Positions 25,202-35,598 are shown, numbered from the stretch's first letter. The stretch: DNA of 64,000 bases from Falsiroseomonas sp041690465 (GCF_041690465.1 NZ_JAWLHG010000011.1:62001-126000), one strand, 5' to 3'. Notes: generated by a model from the letters alone, not told the origin. Numbers and translations: made by a program.

Positions 25202-26493
25202 CCGGGCCACTCGCGCTTGTCCTCGGCATGCTGGTCGTCACGCTCGCGGGTGGCGTGTGGGTCGGCGTCGGGCTGATGTCCATCGGCATCGTCGCGCTCG
25301 AGATGTTCCGCGACATGCGGGTGGACCGCTTCCTCGCCGGCGACATATGGTCCTCCACCACGGCGGTGGAGCTGATCACGCTGCCGCTGTTCATCCTGAT
25401 GGGCGAGCTGCTGTTCCACACGCGGCTGTCGGAGAACCTGTTCAAGGGGCTCTCGCCCTGGACGCGCCGGCTGCCGGGGCGGCTGGTGCATGTCAACGTG
25501 ATGGGCTGCACGCTGTTCGCCGCCGTCTCCGGCTCCTCCGCCGCCACCACCGCCACGGTCGGCCGCATCACGCTGCAGGAATTGCTGGCGCGCGGCTATG
25601 ACCGGCGGCTGGCGGTGGGCTCGCTGGCGGGGGCGGGCACGCTCGGCTTCCTGATCCCGCCGTCCATCCCGCTGATCGTCTATGGCGTGGTCGCCGATGT
25701 CTCGATCCTGGAGCTGTTCATCGCTGGCCTGGTGCCGGGCCTCGTGCTGGCTGCGATGTTCATGGGCTGGATCGCCTTCGCCGCCTGGCGCAACCCGGCG
25801 CTGGTGCCGCCGATCGAGCCGCCGATCCCGCTGGCCGAGGGGCTGAAGGCACTGGCGAATTTGGTGCCGATCGTCTTCCTCATCAGCTTCGTGATGGGCA
25901 GCCTGTATTTCGGCTTCGCCTCGATCACGGAAGCCGCGGCGATCGGGGTGCTCGGTGCGCTGGTGGTGGCGCTGGGGCAGCGCACGCTGACGCCGCTCGG
26001 GCTGTGGCAGGCGCTGCTCGGCACGGTGAAGACCTGCTCGATGATCGGGCTGATCCTGGTCGGCGCGCTGTTCCTGTCGAAGGCGATGGCGCGGCTCGGC
26101 CTGCCGGCGGATGTCGCAACCGCCATCCAGTCCTGGGGCCTGCATCCCTTCGCGCTGATCGCGGTGCTGCTGCTGTTCTACCTGCTGCTGGGCTGCGTGC
26201 TCGACGGGCTCTCGGCCATCGTGATGACGCTGCCGGTGACGCTGCCACTGGCCACCGCGGCAGGCTTCGATCCCGTGTGGTTCGGCGTGTTCCTGATCAT
26301 CACCATCGAGATGGCGCAGATCACGCCGCCGGTCGGGTTCAACCTGTTCGTCATCCAGGGGCTGACGCGTGACGGCATCTTCCGCATCGCCCGCTGGGCG
26401 GCGCCCTTCTGCATCATCATGATGACGTTCACCGTGCTGATCACGCTCTTCCCGGAGATCGTCACCTTCCTGCCCCACTCCACCCGCGGATGA
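25198..26493 (+). CDS. dctM: TRAP transporter large permease (DctM), set 2
   Basis: 431-residue polytopic transporter subunit starting at GTG 25198. DctM blocks seen are LPLFILMGELLFHTRLSENLF (about 62-82), GSSAATTATVGRITLQEL (about 112-129) and GFLIPPSIPLIVYGVVADVS (about 149-168), with a second-half ITPPVGFNLFVIQGL. Together with DctQ it imports the ligand of DctP 2. It overlaps the BASS-like gene start by 4 bases (ATGA). Confidence 0.95.
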   Translation: MTGPLALVLGMLVVTLAGGVWVGVGLMSIGIVALEMFRDMRVDRFLAGDIWSSTTAVELITLPLFILMGELLFHTRLSENLFKGLSPWTRRLPGRLVHVNVMGCTLFAAVSGSSAATTATVGRITLQELLARGYDRRLAVGSLAGAGTLGFLIPPSIPLIVYGVVADVSILELFIAGLVPGLVLAAMFMGWIAFAAWRNPALVPPIEPPIPLAEGLKALANLVPIVFLISFVMGSLYFGFASITEAAAIGVLGALVVALGQRTLTPLGLWQALLGTVKTCSMIGLILVGALFLSKAMARLGLPADVATAIQSWGLHPFALIAVLLLFYLLLGCVLDGLSAIVMTLPVTLPLATAAGFDPVWFGVFLIITIEMAQITPPVGFNLFVIQGLTRDGIFRIARWAAPFCIIMMTFTVLITLFPEIVTFLPHSTRG

Positions 26494-27410
26494 GCGCCTG
26501 GATACGGCGGCGCGGCATGGCGCTGATCGCCTCCGCCGCGCTGGCCGGGATCGTCGTGCCGCCGCTGGCGGAGGCGGCGCGGCCCTTGCTGCTGTGGATC
26601 TCCCTGGTGGTCATGGCGCTGGCGCTGGTGCGGGTGGAGCCGGACGCGCTGATCGGCGTGCTGCGCCGGCCGGCGCTGGCGCTGCTCGTGCTGGGCTGGG
26701 TGACCTTCGTGGTGCCGCTCGTCGTCTGGCTGCTTCTGGCGCCGCTGCTGCCGGCGGGCAGCGCCTTCCTGGCCGCGGCGGTGCTGATCGCGGCCACGCC
26801 CTCCGTCATGTCCGCGGCTGTCTTCGCGATCCTGCTGGGCGCGGATGCGGCGCTGCTGACGGTGGTGGCAATCCCCTCCAATGCGCTGGCGCCGGTCTGG
26901 CTGCCGCTGATGGCCGCCTTCGTCGGCGTCACGGCGCAGGTGGACCCCTGGGCGATGGCGTTCCGCCTTGCTGTCCTGGTGGGCGGCAGCTTCGCGCTGG
27001 CGGCGCTGGCCGTGCGGCTCGCCGGACGGCCGGCGCTGCGGCGGCAGGCGCCGCGGATCGACACCTGGATCGTCATCCTCGTCGCCGCTTCCGCCATTCC
27101 CTGCATGGATGGCGTGGGAGAGGCGCTGGCGGCATGGCCGCTGGCATTCCTCGCGATGCTCGGCTTCGCGCTGGCGTTGAATCTCGGGCTGCAGGCGATC
27201 GGCTTCCTGGTCTTCCTCGCCGCGCCAAGGCAGGCGGCGCTTTCGGCCGGCCTGGTCAGCGGCACGCGCAACATGGTGCTGCTTCTGGCAGCCCTCGGCG
27301 ACCCGGGCGAGAGCGATCTCGGCCTGATCGTCGCCGCGGCGCAGCTGGCACTGTTCGTCATGCCGGCGATCGTCGCACCCGCCTACCGATTGCTCGGCCG
27401 GCCGGCTTGA
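26490..27410 (+). CDS. Bile acid:sodium symporter (BASS)-like membrane transporter
   Basis: 306-residue protein with about nine or ten hydrophobic segments and little soluble sequence. Length and two-repeat layout, with LIAATPSVMSAAVFAILLGADAALLTVVAI (about 95-124) in the first half and LSAGLVSGTRNMVLLLAALG (about 250-269) in the second, resemble BASS/ACR3-type carriers. The charged sodium-site residues of well-studied members are only partly apparent, so substrate and direction are open. It is translationally coupled to dctM 2, so it may export or import a second acid used or produced by the pathway. TTGACG at the end of the gene is the -35 box of the maoC promoter region. Confidence 0.7.
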   Translation: MSAWIRRRGMALIASAALAGIVVPPLAEAARPLLLWISLVVMALALVRVEPDALIGVLRRPALALLVLGWVTFVVPLVVWLLLAPLLPAGSAFLAAAVLIAATPSVMSAAVFAILLGADAALLTVVAIPSNALAPVWLPLMAAFVGVTAQVDPWAMAFRLAVLVGGSFALAALAVRLAGRPALRRQAPRIDTWIVILVAASAIPCMDGVGEALAAWPLAFLAMLGFALALNLGLQAIGFLVFLAAPRQAALSAGLVSGTRNMVLLLAALGDPGESDLGLIVAAAQLALFVMPAIVAPAYRLLGRPA

Positions 27411-27435
27411 CGAAGCGGCGCGCTGGCGCCACGCA

Positions 27436-27449
27436 CTTGTCCGGACAAG
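27436..27449. promoter_or_regulatory. Operator palindrome 5 (maoC)
   Basis: CTTGTCCGGACAAG is a perfect 14-bp palindrome with the shared core at 27437-27448, 13 bases before the maoC start. TTGACG (27407-27412) lies exactly 30 bases upstream of the core, as TTGACC does at operator 2, but a clear -10 box is not visible (CACGCA at the expected place). Confidence 0.75.
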
Positions 27450-27461
27450 CAGGAGACGCCC

Positions 27462-27980
27462 ATGGTCCAGACCCACAAGGAAGTCGCACCGCGCCGCTTC
27501 CGCGAATCCTTCGGCCGCTACTTCGAGGATTTCGAGGTCGGCGACATCTACGAGCACCGCCCCAACCGGACGATCACCGAGACCGAGAACACCTGGTTCA
27601 CCCTGCTGACGATGAACCAGCACCCCATGCATTTCGACGCCGAATACGCGAAGCATTCGGAATTCGGGAAGTGCATCATCTGCTCGCCCTTCACCGTCGC
27701 GCTGCTGGTGGGGATGAGCGTCTCCGACGTGTCGCAGAAGGCGATCGCCAATCTCGGCTGGAAGGAGATCAAGCTGACGCATCCGCTCTTCGCCGGCGAC
27801 ACGCTCTCGGGCGAGAGCCAGGTGCTGGACAAGCGCGAGTCCAGGTCCCGCCCGAATGCCGGCATCGTCGGCGTGCGCACGCGCGGCTTCAACCAGCATG
27901 GGACGCTGGTCTGCGAGTTCGACCGCACCATGCTGATCGCCAGGCGCGGCTTCGATGTGGAGGTGAAGGCGGGCTACTGA
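27462..27980 (+). CDS. MaoC family dehydratase (hotdog-fold enoyl-CoA hydratase)
   Basis: 172-residue single-hotdog MaoC-like hydratase, ATG 27462 with AGGAGA upstream. The sequence opens with YFEDFEVGDIYEHRPNRTITETENTWF (about 23-49), followed by TMNQHPMHFDAEYA (about 52-65), which carries the Asp/His-type hydratase residues. These features are found in bacterial mesaconyl/itaconyl-CoA-type and beta-methylmalyl-CoA hydratases of this family, so hydration of a short unsaturated dicarboxyl-CoA is a reasonable guess. It is alone behind operator 5, and no CitE-like lyase gene is present in the window. A strong hairpin (27983-28010) follows. Confidence 0.9.
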   Translation: MVQTHKEVAPRRFRESFGRYFEDFEVGDIYEHRPNRTITETENTWFTLLTMNQHPMHFDAEYAKHSEFGKCIICSPFTVALLVGMSVSDVSQKAIANLGWKEIKLTHPLFAGDTLSGESQVLDKRESRSRPNAGIVGVRTRGFNQHGTLVCEFDRTMLIARRGFDVEVKAGY

Positions 27981-27982
27981 GT

Positions 27983-28010
27983 CCAACGGCCGCTTTCAGC
28001 GACTCGTTGG
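27983..28010. terminator. Stem-loop terminator candidate after maoC
   Basis: CCAACG (27983-27988) pairs with CGTTGG (28005-28010), with inner CGCT/AGCG pairing. CATCTTCTT follows, a T-rich run. It marks the end of the operator-controlled island and lies between convergent genes. Confidence 0.55.
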
Positions 28011-28023
28011 CATCTTCTTACGT

Positions 28024-28094
28024 CCTCAGGCGCCGGGCGCGGCCTCCGGCCGCTTGGCTGCGCGCCACTTGGCGCGGCGGCCATTCGGCCGCTC
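28024..28094 (-). repeat. Dispersed hairpin-rich intergenic repeat, copy 2
   Basis: Inverted relative to copy 1 (15999-16059). It holds three consecutive perfect 6-bp hairpins: GCGGCC/GGCCGC (28039-28053), CGCGCC/GGCGCG (28061-28076) and GCGGCC/GGCCGC (28077-28092). It lies immediately 3' of the flavoprotein gene, as copy 1 lies 3' of the dehydrogenase gene. Its middle is 10 bases longer than that of copy 1. Sequence conservation with hairpin structure suggests a small mobile or RNA-level element. Confidence 0.55.
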
Positions 28095-28116
28095 GGCCAC
28101 CTTCGGTAGCCGCCGG

Positions 28117-29337
28117 TCACGCAGCAGGGCCGACGGTATGGCCCCGCTTGGCAAACACCAGCGCCCCCTTCGCCGCCGCGACGCCGGTGGCGAAGCAGCC
28201 CTGCAGCAGGTAGCCGCCGGTCGGCGCCTCCCAGTCCAGCATCTCGCCGCAGGCGAAGATCCCGGGATGCGCGCGCAGCATGAAGCGCCCATCCAGCTCG
28301 GTCCAGGCGATGCCGCCGGCCGAGGAGATGGCGCGCGCCATGCCGTGGGCCGCGCGCGTGGTCAGCGGCAGCGCCTTCACCAGCGACGCCAGCTCCATCG
28401 CCGCCGCGCCGCCATGCCGCGCCTCCTGTACCAGCGCGACCGCCACCGGCGGCAGGCCGAGTGCCTTGCGCAGCTGCGCCGAGACCGTCTCGCCGCGCCC
28501 GCGCATCGCCAGCCGGCGCCGCACCTCCTCCGCCGGAAGGTCGGGGCGAAGGTCGAGGCTGAAACGCGCACTTCCTTCGCGCGCGATTGCGTTACGGATG
28601 GCGGCGGAGAGCGCATAGATTGCGCCGCCCTCGATCCCGCTTGCGGTCAGCATCGCCTCGCCGCGCTGCGTGGTCCCCTCGAAGCTCACCGCGATGCGCT
28701 TCAGCGGCGCGCCGGCATGTGCCGCCATCTTCGCCGACCACGGCACGACGAAGCCGACATTCGAGGGTGCGAAGGGGGTGACGGCCACGTCCGGCAGCAG
28801 CGAAGTCCAGCCGCCATCCGATCCCAGCCTTGGCCAGGAGGCGCCGCCGAGCGCCAGGACCGTCGCTTCCGCCCGATGCACCACCTCCCCATCCGGCGTC
28901 GCGAAGCGCAGGGCGCGCGCCGCGAAACCCGTCCAGCGATGGCGCAGGCGGAACGCCACGCCGAGCGCATCCAGCCGCCGGAGCCAGGCGCGCAGCAGTG
29001 GTGAGGCCTTGAGCGGCTTGGGGAAGACGCGCCCACTCGATCCCACGAAGGTTTCGACGCCGAGACCCTCGCACCACGCGATCAGGGCCGAGGGCGGGAA
29101 GGCGCGCACCGCCTCCAGCAGAGCCGGCGCGGCCGGGCGATAGCGCGTGAGGAAAGTTTCCAGCGGTTCCGAATGCGTCAGGTTCAGCCCGCCGCGCCCG
29201 GCCATCAGGAATTTCCGCGCCACCGAGGGCATGTGGTCGAATACCGTCACCGCCGCGCCGCCCTGCGCGAGCGTTTCGGCGGCGATCAGCCCGGCGGGAC
29301 CGGCGCCGATCACGGCAATGCGCGGCTTGTCATCCAT
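28117..29337 (-). CDS. NAD(P)/FAD-dependent flavoprotein, TIGR03862/HI0933-like
   Basis: 406-residue flavoprotein. The N-terminal dinucleotide fold is AVIGAGPAGLIAAETLA (about 8-24), followed by RKFLMAGRGGLNLTHSEPL (about 42-60), the hallmark of the TIGR03862 branch related to HI0933/BaiN. The C-terminal flavin segment is FACGEMLDWEAPTGGYLLQGC (about 365-385). ATG 29337 gives family length. Biochemical role in this branch is not established. It is divergent from the epimerase gene (40 bases apart) and outside the operator-controlled island. Confidence 0.85.
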   Translation of the reverse strand: MDDKPRIAVIGAGPAGLIAAETLAQGGAAVTVFDHMPSVARKFLMAGRGGLNLTHSEPLETFLTRYRPAAPALLEAVRAFPPSALIAWCEGLGVETFVGSSGRVFPKPLKASPLLRAWLRRLDALGVAFRLRHRWTGFAARALRFATPDGEVVHRAEATVLALGGASWPRLGSDGGWTSLLPDVAVTPFAPSNVGFVVPWSAKMAAHAGAPLKRIAVSFEGTTQRGEAMLTASGIEGGAIYALSAAIRNAIAREGSARFSLDLRPDLPAEEVRRRLAMRGRGETVSAQLRKALGLPPVAVALVQEARHGGAAAMELASLVKALPLTTRAAHGMARAISSAGGIAWTELDGRFMLRAHPGIFACGEMLDWEAPTGGYLLQGCFATGVAAAKGALVFAKRGHTVGPAA

Positions 29338-29377
29338 CGCGGCTTTCTGCGCCGGCGGCGGTGGGATATCCAGGGGC

Positions 29378-30385
29378 ATGGATGCGATCCTCGTCACCGG
29401 CGGCGCCGGCTTCGTCGGACTGAACCTGGTCGAGGCGCTGCTGGCGCGTGGCGAACATGTGGTGGTGTTCGGCCGCGAGGCGCAGCTGCCCAGCCCGGCG
29501 CCGAGCCTGTTCGCCCGGCTGCCCGGCAGGCTCGAAGTGGTGCAGGGCGATGTGCAGGACGGCGCGGCGCTGCGCGACCTGTTCGCGCGCCGGCGCATCG
29601 GCGCGGTCTTCCCCTTCGCCGCCATCACCGCCGGGCCGGAGCGCGAGGCGGCCGACCCCGCGCTGGTGCTGGACGTGAATCTCAAGGGCGTGCTGGCCAC
29701 GCTGGCCGCGGCGCGGGATGCCGGGACGGTGCGGCGCGTGGTGCTGCCCTCCTCCGCCGCGGTCTATGGCGAATCGGCCTATGCCTTCCCCGTGCTGGAC
29801 GAGGCGACGACCCCGCCGGTGCCGATCAGCCTCTACGGTGTCACGAAATACGCGGTGGAGCGTGCCGGGCTGCGGCTGGCGGGGCTGTGGGGCCTGGATG
29901 CGGTCGCGGCCCGCATCGGCGCGACCTTCGGCCCCTGGGAGCGAGACACCGGCCTGCGCGACACGCTGAGCCTGCACCTGGCGCTCGCAGAGGCGGCGCA
30001 GCGCGGCGAGCAGGTGGTGCTGCCGCCTGCGCCCCTGCCGGCCTATGACTGGGTCTATTCGCGCGATCTCGCCGAAGGGCTGATCGCCCTGCTGGATGCG
30101 AGGGATCCACCGCACCGGGTCGTGAACCTCGCTTCCGGCACGGATTGGGCGCCGGCCTATGGTGCCTGCCTGGAGGCGTTGCGCCGCGCCTTCCCCGGCT
30201 GCCGCTGGCGCCATGCCGAGCCCGGCGAAAGGCCCAGCATAAGCTGGAACGAGAGCCGGCCGCGCGGGGTGATGGCGATCGGCCGCGCCGCCGATCTCGG
30301 CTGGCGGCCCCGCTTCGCGCCGGCGGCCGCGAGCGCCGATTACGCCGCCTGGCTGTTGGCAAAGCGCGAGCAGGCCTTACCGTAG
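29378..30385 (+). CDS. NAD-dependent epimerase/dehydratase (extended SDR)
   Basis: 335-residue extended short-chain dehydrogenase. The Rossmann motif is LVTGGAGFVGLNL (about 5-17), the catalytic Ser region is LPSSAAVYGESAY (about 123-135) and YxxxK is in SLYGVTKYAVE (about 151-161). The family changes sugar nucleotide or related sugar configurations; the substrate is unknown. ATG 29378 is the first plausible start. It is followed by a hairpin of a dispersed repeat type (30400-30437) and then the CoxL-like gene. Confidence 0.9.
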   Translation: MDAILVTGGAGFVGLNLVEALLARGEHVVVFGREAQLPSPAPSLFARLPGRLEVVQGDVQDGAALRDLFARRRIGAVFPFAAITAGPEREAADPALVLDVNLKGVLATLAAARDAGTVRRVVLPSSAAVYGESAYAFPVLDEATTPPVPISLYGVTKYAVERAGLRLAGLWGLDAVAARIGATFGPWERDTGLRDTLSLHLALAEAAQRGEQVVLPPAPLPAYDWVYSRDLAEGLIALLDARDPPHRVVNLASGTDWAPAYGACLEALRRAFPGCRWRHAEPGERPSISWNESRPRGVMAIGRAADLGWRPRFAPAAASADYAAWLLAKREQALP

Positions 30386-30399
30386 GGGGGCACAGCCCT

Positions 30400-30437
30400 C
30401 ACCCCGACCCTCCTCCGCCCGCCGGAGGAGGGGGCAG
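30400..30437. repeat. GC-rich REP-like hairpin element, intergenic copy
   Basis: A 10-bp stem CCCTCCTCCG/CGGAGGAGGG (30408-30417 and 30423-30432) with a 5-base loop lies in the 65-base gap before the CoxL-like gene, starting CACCCCGACC. A related sequence, reading CACCCCGGCC on the minus strand, lies inside the 5' coding region of rnr (60450-60486). It has no T tract. It is likely a member of a dispersed extragenic palindrome family. Confidence 0.5.
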
Positions 30438-30450
30438 TCAGGAAACCCAC

Positions 30451-32811
<2,361 letters not shown>

Positions 32812-32821
32812 CCGCACGGCC

Positions 32822-32845
32822 CGGCGGAGGCGCTTGCCTTCGCCG
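32822..32845. terminator. Stem-loop after the CoxL-like gene
   Basis: A ten-pair stem (one G-U) between 32822-32831 and 32836-32845 with a GCTT tetraloop lies 10 bases after the stop codon. There is no T tract; it could be a weak terminator or a 3'-end stabilising hairpin before the SH3 gene. Confidence 0.45.
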
Positions 32846-32893
32846 CCCGGAAGGGGATGGATTCTCCCGGTCGAATCGAGCGGGGGGACGACG

Positions 32894-33940
32894 ATGCCGA
32901 GGTCCGGATCCAGCCCGATCCTGGCGCTGCTGTTGCTGGCCGGCCTGTGCTGGGCGCCGCCGGCGCCGGCGCAGGAGACTCGGTCCGAGCGCATCGCCCT
33001 CGTCGAAGGCGGTACCCGCGCCGTGGTGCAGGGCATGGTCCGCGGGCGGGAGGCGGTGGACTACCTCATCGCCGCGCCCGCCGGGAAATGGATGCGGATC
33101 GAGCTGACCGCGACCAGCCGGTCCGCCTTTCTCAACGTGCACGCCCCCGGCGCCACCGAGGCGATGCATGTCGGCGCGGCCAGCGGCAACATCTTCGCCG
33201 GGCTGGTGCCGGTGACCGGCGACTACCGCATCTCGGTCCATCTTGCGCCCGCGGCCGCACGGCGGAACCAGCCAGCCCGCTACACCCTCTCGGTGGCGGT
33301 GGTGGACCGTGCCGACGCCGCCACCGCACACCGCCAGCCCGAGATGGCGGACGAACTCACCGGCGGTCCCGATTTCTGGGAGGTGAGCGGCCTGCGGGGC
33401 GGGCGGCGGCTGAACCTGCGGGACGGGCCATCGGCGCGGGAGCGGTTGCTCCGCCAGCTTACGTCGGGGACGGTGCTCCGCAACCGCGGCTGTCGCCTGG
33501 CGGAAGGCGAGCGCTGGTGCCGGGTCGAACTCCCCGATGGCAGCCTGCAGGGCTGGGTCCTGGGGCGCTACCTCAGGGAGTCCGTGGCGCCGCCACCCGC
33601 AGCGGCGCGGCCTGCGGCGGCCGGGGTCCCGGCCCCGGAACAGCCCGCCGCGGCCGCCCTGCGCCCCTTCGACGCCACCGGCCTGCTGCCCTGCGCCATG
33701 GTCCGCGGCCAGCCCTCCCGCGAGTGCCGCTTCGGTGTCGAGCGCCGGGGCGCGGGTGCGGCGGTGGTGGACGTGCTCGGCAGCAGCGGCGTGACCCGCC
33801 GCATCACCTTCGAGCGCGGCGCGCCGACCGGCTCGAACAGCACCGCCGAACTACACTTCGAGCGCTTCGGCGAGCTGTTCCTGATCCGCATCGGCGACGA
33901 GCGCTTCGAGGTGCCGGAGGAGGTGGTGACCGGCAGGTGA
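32894..33940 (+). CDS. Secreted SH3-like domain protein
   Basis: 348-residue protein. ATG 32894 has GGGGGGA (32882-32888) upstream. A signal peptide covers about 1-28 (hydrophobic ILALLLLAGLCWAPPAPA, cut near AQ). The first half includes a domain resembling bacterial pre-peptidase C-terminal-like beta sandwiches (VQGMVRGREAVDYLIAAPAGKWMRIEL). A bacterial SH3-like region follows (about 165-232): LRGGRRLNLRDGPSARERLL and GWVLGRYLRES. A Pro/Ala-rich linker and a small C-terminal domain complete it. Likely periplasmic and possibly peptidoglycan-associated. Its exact role is unknown. It converges with the dipeptidase gene, 4 bases apart. Confidence 0.75.
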   Translation: MPRSGSSPILALLLLAGLCWAPPAPAQETRSERIALVEGGTRAVVQGMVRGREAVDYLIAAPAGKWMRIELTATSRSAFLNVHAPGATEAMHVGAASGNIFAGLVPVTGDYRISVHLAPAAARRNQPARYTLSVAVVDRADAATAHRQPEMADELTGGPDFWEVSGLRGGRRLNLRDGPSARERLLRQLTSGTVLRNRGCRLAEGERWCRVELPDGSLQGWVLGRYLRESVAPPPAAARPAAAGVPAPEQPAAAALRPFDATGLLPCAMVRGQPSRECRFGVERRGAGAAVVDVLGSSGVTRRITFERGAPTGSNSTAELHFERFGELFLIRIGDERFEVPEEVVTGR

Positions 33941-33944
33941 ATTG

Positions 33945-34973
33945 CTACCGCGCCGCCAGTGCCGCCACGCGCATCAGCCGCAGGAAGTTGCCGCTCCACA
34001 GCAGCCCGATCTCGCGCGCACCATAGCCTCGGCGGTGCAACTCCGCGGTGACGGCGCGGGAGCGCGCGGCGTCCGGCCAGTCCGTCAGGCCGCCGCCGCC
34101 GTCGAAATCGGAGGAGAGGCCGACATGCTCGATGCCGATCCGCCGGACCGCATGATCCACATGGTCCACGTAATCCGCCACGCTCGCCTGGGTCGCGCCA
34201 CCGCCGCCCGGCGGGTTGCGCAGGAAGGCCGGCACCGCGGTGATCTGCACCAGCCCCGCAACTGCCTTCAGCGCATCCAGCTGCGCGTCGTCCAGATTGC
34301 GCGGATGGTCGCGCAACGCCCGGCAGCAGGCATGGGTCGCCACCACCGGCGTACGCGAGGCCTCCGCCGCCTGCAGCATGGCGTCGCGCGAGGCGTGGCT
34401 GACATCCACCAGCAGCCCAAGCCGGTTCATCTCCGCGATTGCCTGCCGGCCGAGCGGCGAGAGCCCGCCATGCCGCGCCTCGCCATCGCCCAGATCCTTG
34501 CGGGGAATGGCACTATCGGCCACCAGGTTGTGGCCGTTATGGGTCAGGGTGACATAGGTCGCTCCGAGCCGCTTCCACAGCGCCAGGCGCGAGAGGTCCT
34601 CGCCCATCGCATAGGCATTCTCCACCGCGGAGAGCACGGCCAGCTGCCCGGCCGCCTTTGCCGCCTCGGTGGTGGCCGCGTCGGGGCAGAAGGCGCGCTC
34701 CGTCCCATCGGCGGTGCCGGCGATGTGGCGCAGCATCGCCTCGGCGCGGTCCGCCGCGGCGGCGTGGCCCTCGGGCGTCAGCGGCCCCTGCGGCAGGTAG
34801 GCGATGAACACCACGGCGCCGAGCCCGCCGCGGCGCATCTTCGGGAAGTCCACCCGGCGCTGCGTATCGCCCGCCGGATCGGGGGTGTCGGGCCAGGGGA
34901 TGTCCACATGGGTATCGAGCGTCAGGGTCGCAGCGTGGATCTGCGCGGCTTCGGAATCACGGATCTCGGGCAC
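33945..34973 (-). CDS. M19 family membrane-type (renal) dipeptidase
   Basis: 342-residue zinc dipeptidase of family M19. Metal-ligand blocks seen are LDTHVDIPW (His22, Asp24), SAVENAYAM (bridging Glu, about 123), LLVDVSHASRDAM (His about 202), VVATHACCRAL (His about 223) and LSSDFDGGGG (Asp about 303). It cleaves dipeptides, often with D- or dehydro residues. No signal peptide is evident, so a cytosolic location is likely. ATG 34973 is chosen because it gives full family length. It is encoded opposite to the SH3 gene and to the CBS gene. Confidence 0.93.
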   Translation of the reverse strand: MPEIRDSEAAQIHAATLTLDTHVDIPWPDTPDPAGDTQRRVDFPKMRRGGLGAVVFIAYLPQGPLTPEGHAAAADRAEAMLRHIAGTADGTERAFCPDAATTEAAKAAGQLAVLSAVENAYAMGEDLSRLALWKRLGATYVTLTHNGHNLVADSAIPRKDLGDGEARHGGLSPLGRQAIAEMNRLGLLVDVSHASRDAMLQAAEASRTPVVATHACCRALRDHPRNLDDAQLDALKAVAGLVQITAVPAFLRNPPGGGGATQASVADYVDHVDHAVRRIGIEHVGLSSDFDGGGGLTDWPDAARSRAVTAELHRRGYGAREIGLLWSGNFLRLMRVAALAAR

Positions 34974-35144
34974 GGTCTCGGGGCTCCGCCAGGCCGCGCA
35001 GGCTGCGGCGGGGGCCGGTCGGCGTCAACCGCGGCGGGGCGCTGACATCACTATGACTTGCCGCCCGCGCTGCGCCCGCCGCATGATCACGGAACTGTCA
35101 CACAGCCCCGTGGCCCGACCGCGTGGCTGCATGTGGAGCACGCC

Positions 35145-35570
35145 ATGCGCGACCGTCCCCTCGCTGACCTGGTCCATCGCCACGACCCGGTCACCCTGCC
35201 GCCAGACGCCACCGTGCAGGAGGCCTGCCGTGAGATGCGCGCCCACCGGGTGGGGTGCGTGGTCGTCACCGATGCCGCGAAGCGGCTGCTCGGCATCTTC
35301 ACCGGGCGGGATGCCGTCTGCCGGATCGGCGCGGATTGCCTGCCCCCGGCCAGCACCCGGCTCGACCAGGTGATGACCAGGCACCCCGTCACCCTGCCGC
35401 CAGGTGCCGGCGCGCTGGAGGCGCTGCGGTTGATGCAGGATGGCGGCTTCCGCCATATCCCGCTGGTGCAGGATGGCGTCGTGGTGGGCGTCGTCTCGCG
35501 GGGCGATTTCCGCGCCATGGAACATGCCCGGCTGAACGAGGAGAACGGCCTCTGGGAAACCTTGCGCTGA
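35145..35570 (+). CDS. CBS domain protein
   Basis: 141-residue protein made of two CBS motifs (about 8-60 and 70-125): PVTLPPDATVQEACREMRAHRVGCVVV and PVTLPPGAGALEALRLMQDGGFRHIPLV, each ending in a GIFT/GVVSRGD strand. Such stand-alone pairs bind adenine nucleotides as energy or redox sensors. ATG 35145 is preceded by GGAG at a 7-base spacing; a longer frame from 35058 has no such site. No fused effector domain is seen, so its target is unknown. Confidence 0.88.
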   Translation: MRDRPLADLVHRHDPVTLPPDATVQEACREMRAHRVGCVVVTDAAKRLLGIFTGRDAVCRIGADCLPPASTRLDQVMTRHPVTLPPGAGALEALRLMQDGGFRHIPLVQDGVVVGVVSRGDFRAMEHARLNEENGLWETLR

Positions 35571-35581
35571 GTTGAGCGCTG

Positions 35582-35598
35582 GGCGGCATGACGCCGCC
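35582..35598. terminator. Short hairpin after the CBS gene
   Basis: GGCGGC (35582-35587) and GCCGCC (35593-35598) with an ATGAC loop, 12 bases after the CBS stop. There is no T tract. TTGACA (35625-35630) follows and may be the -35 box of the next gene, though a matching -10 box is not clear. Confidence 0.4.
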
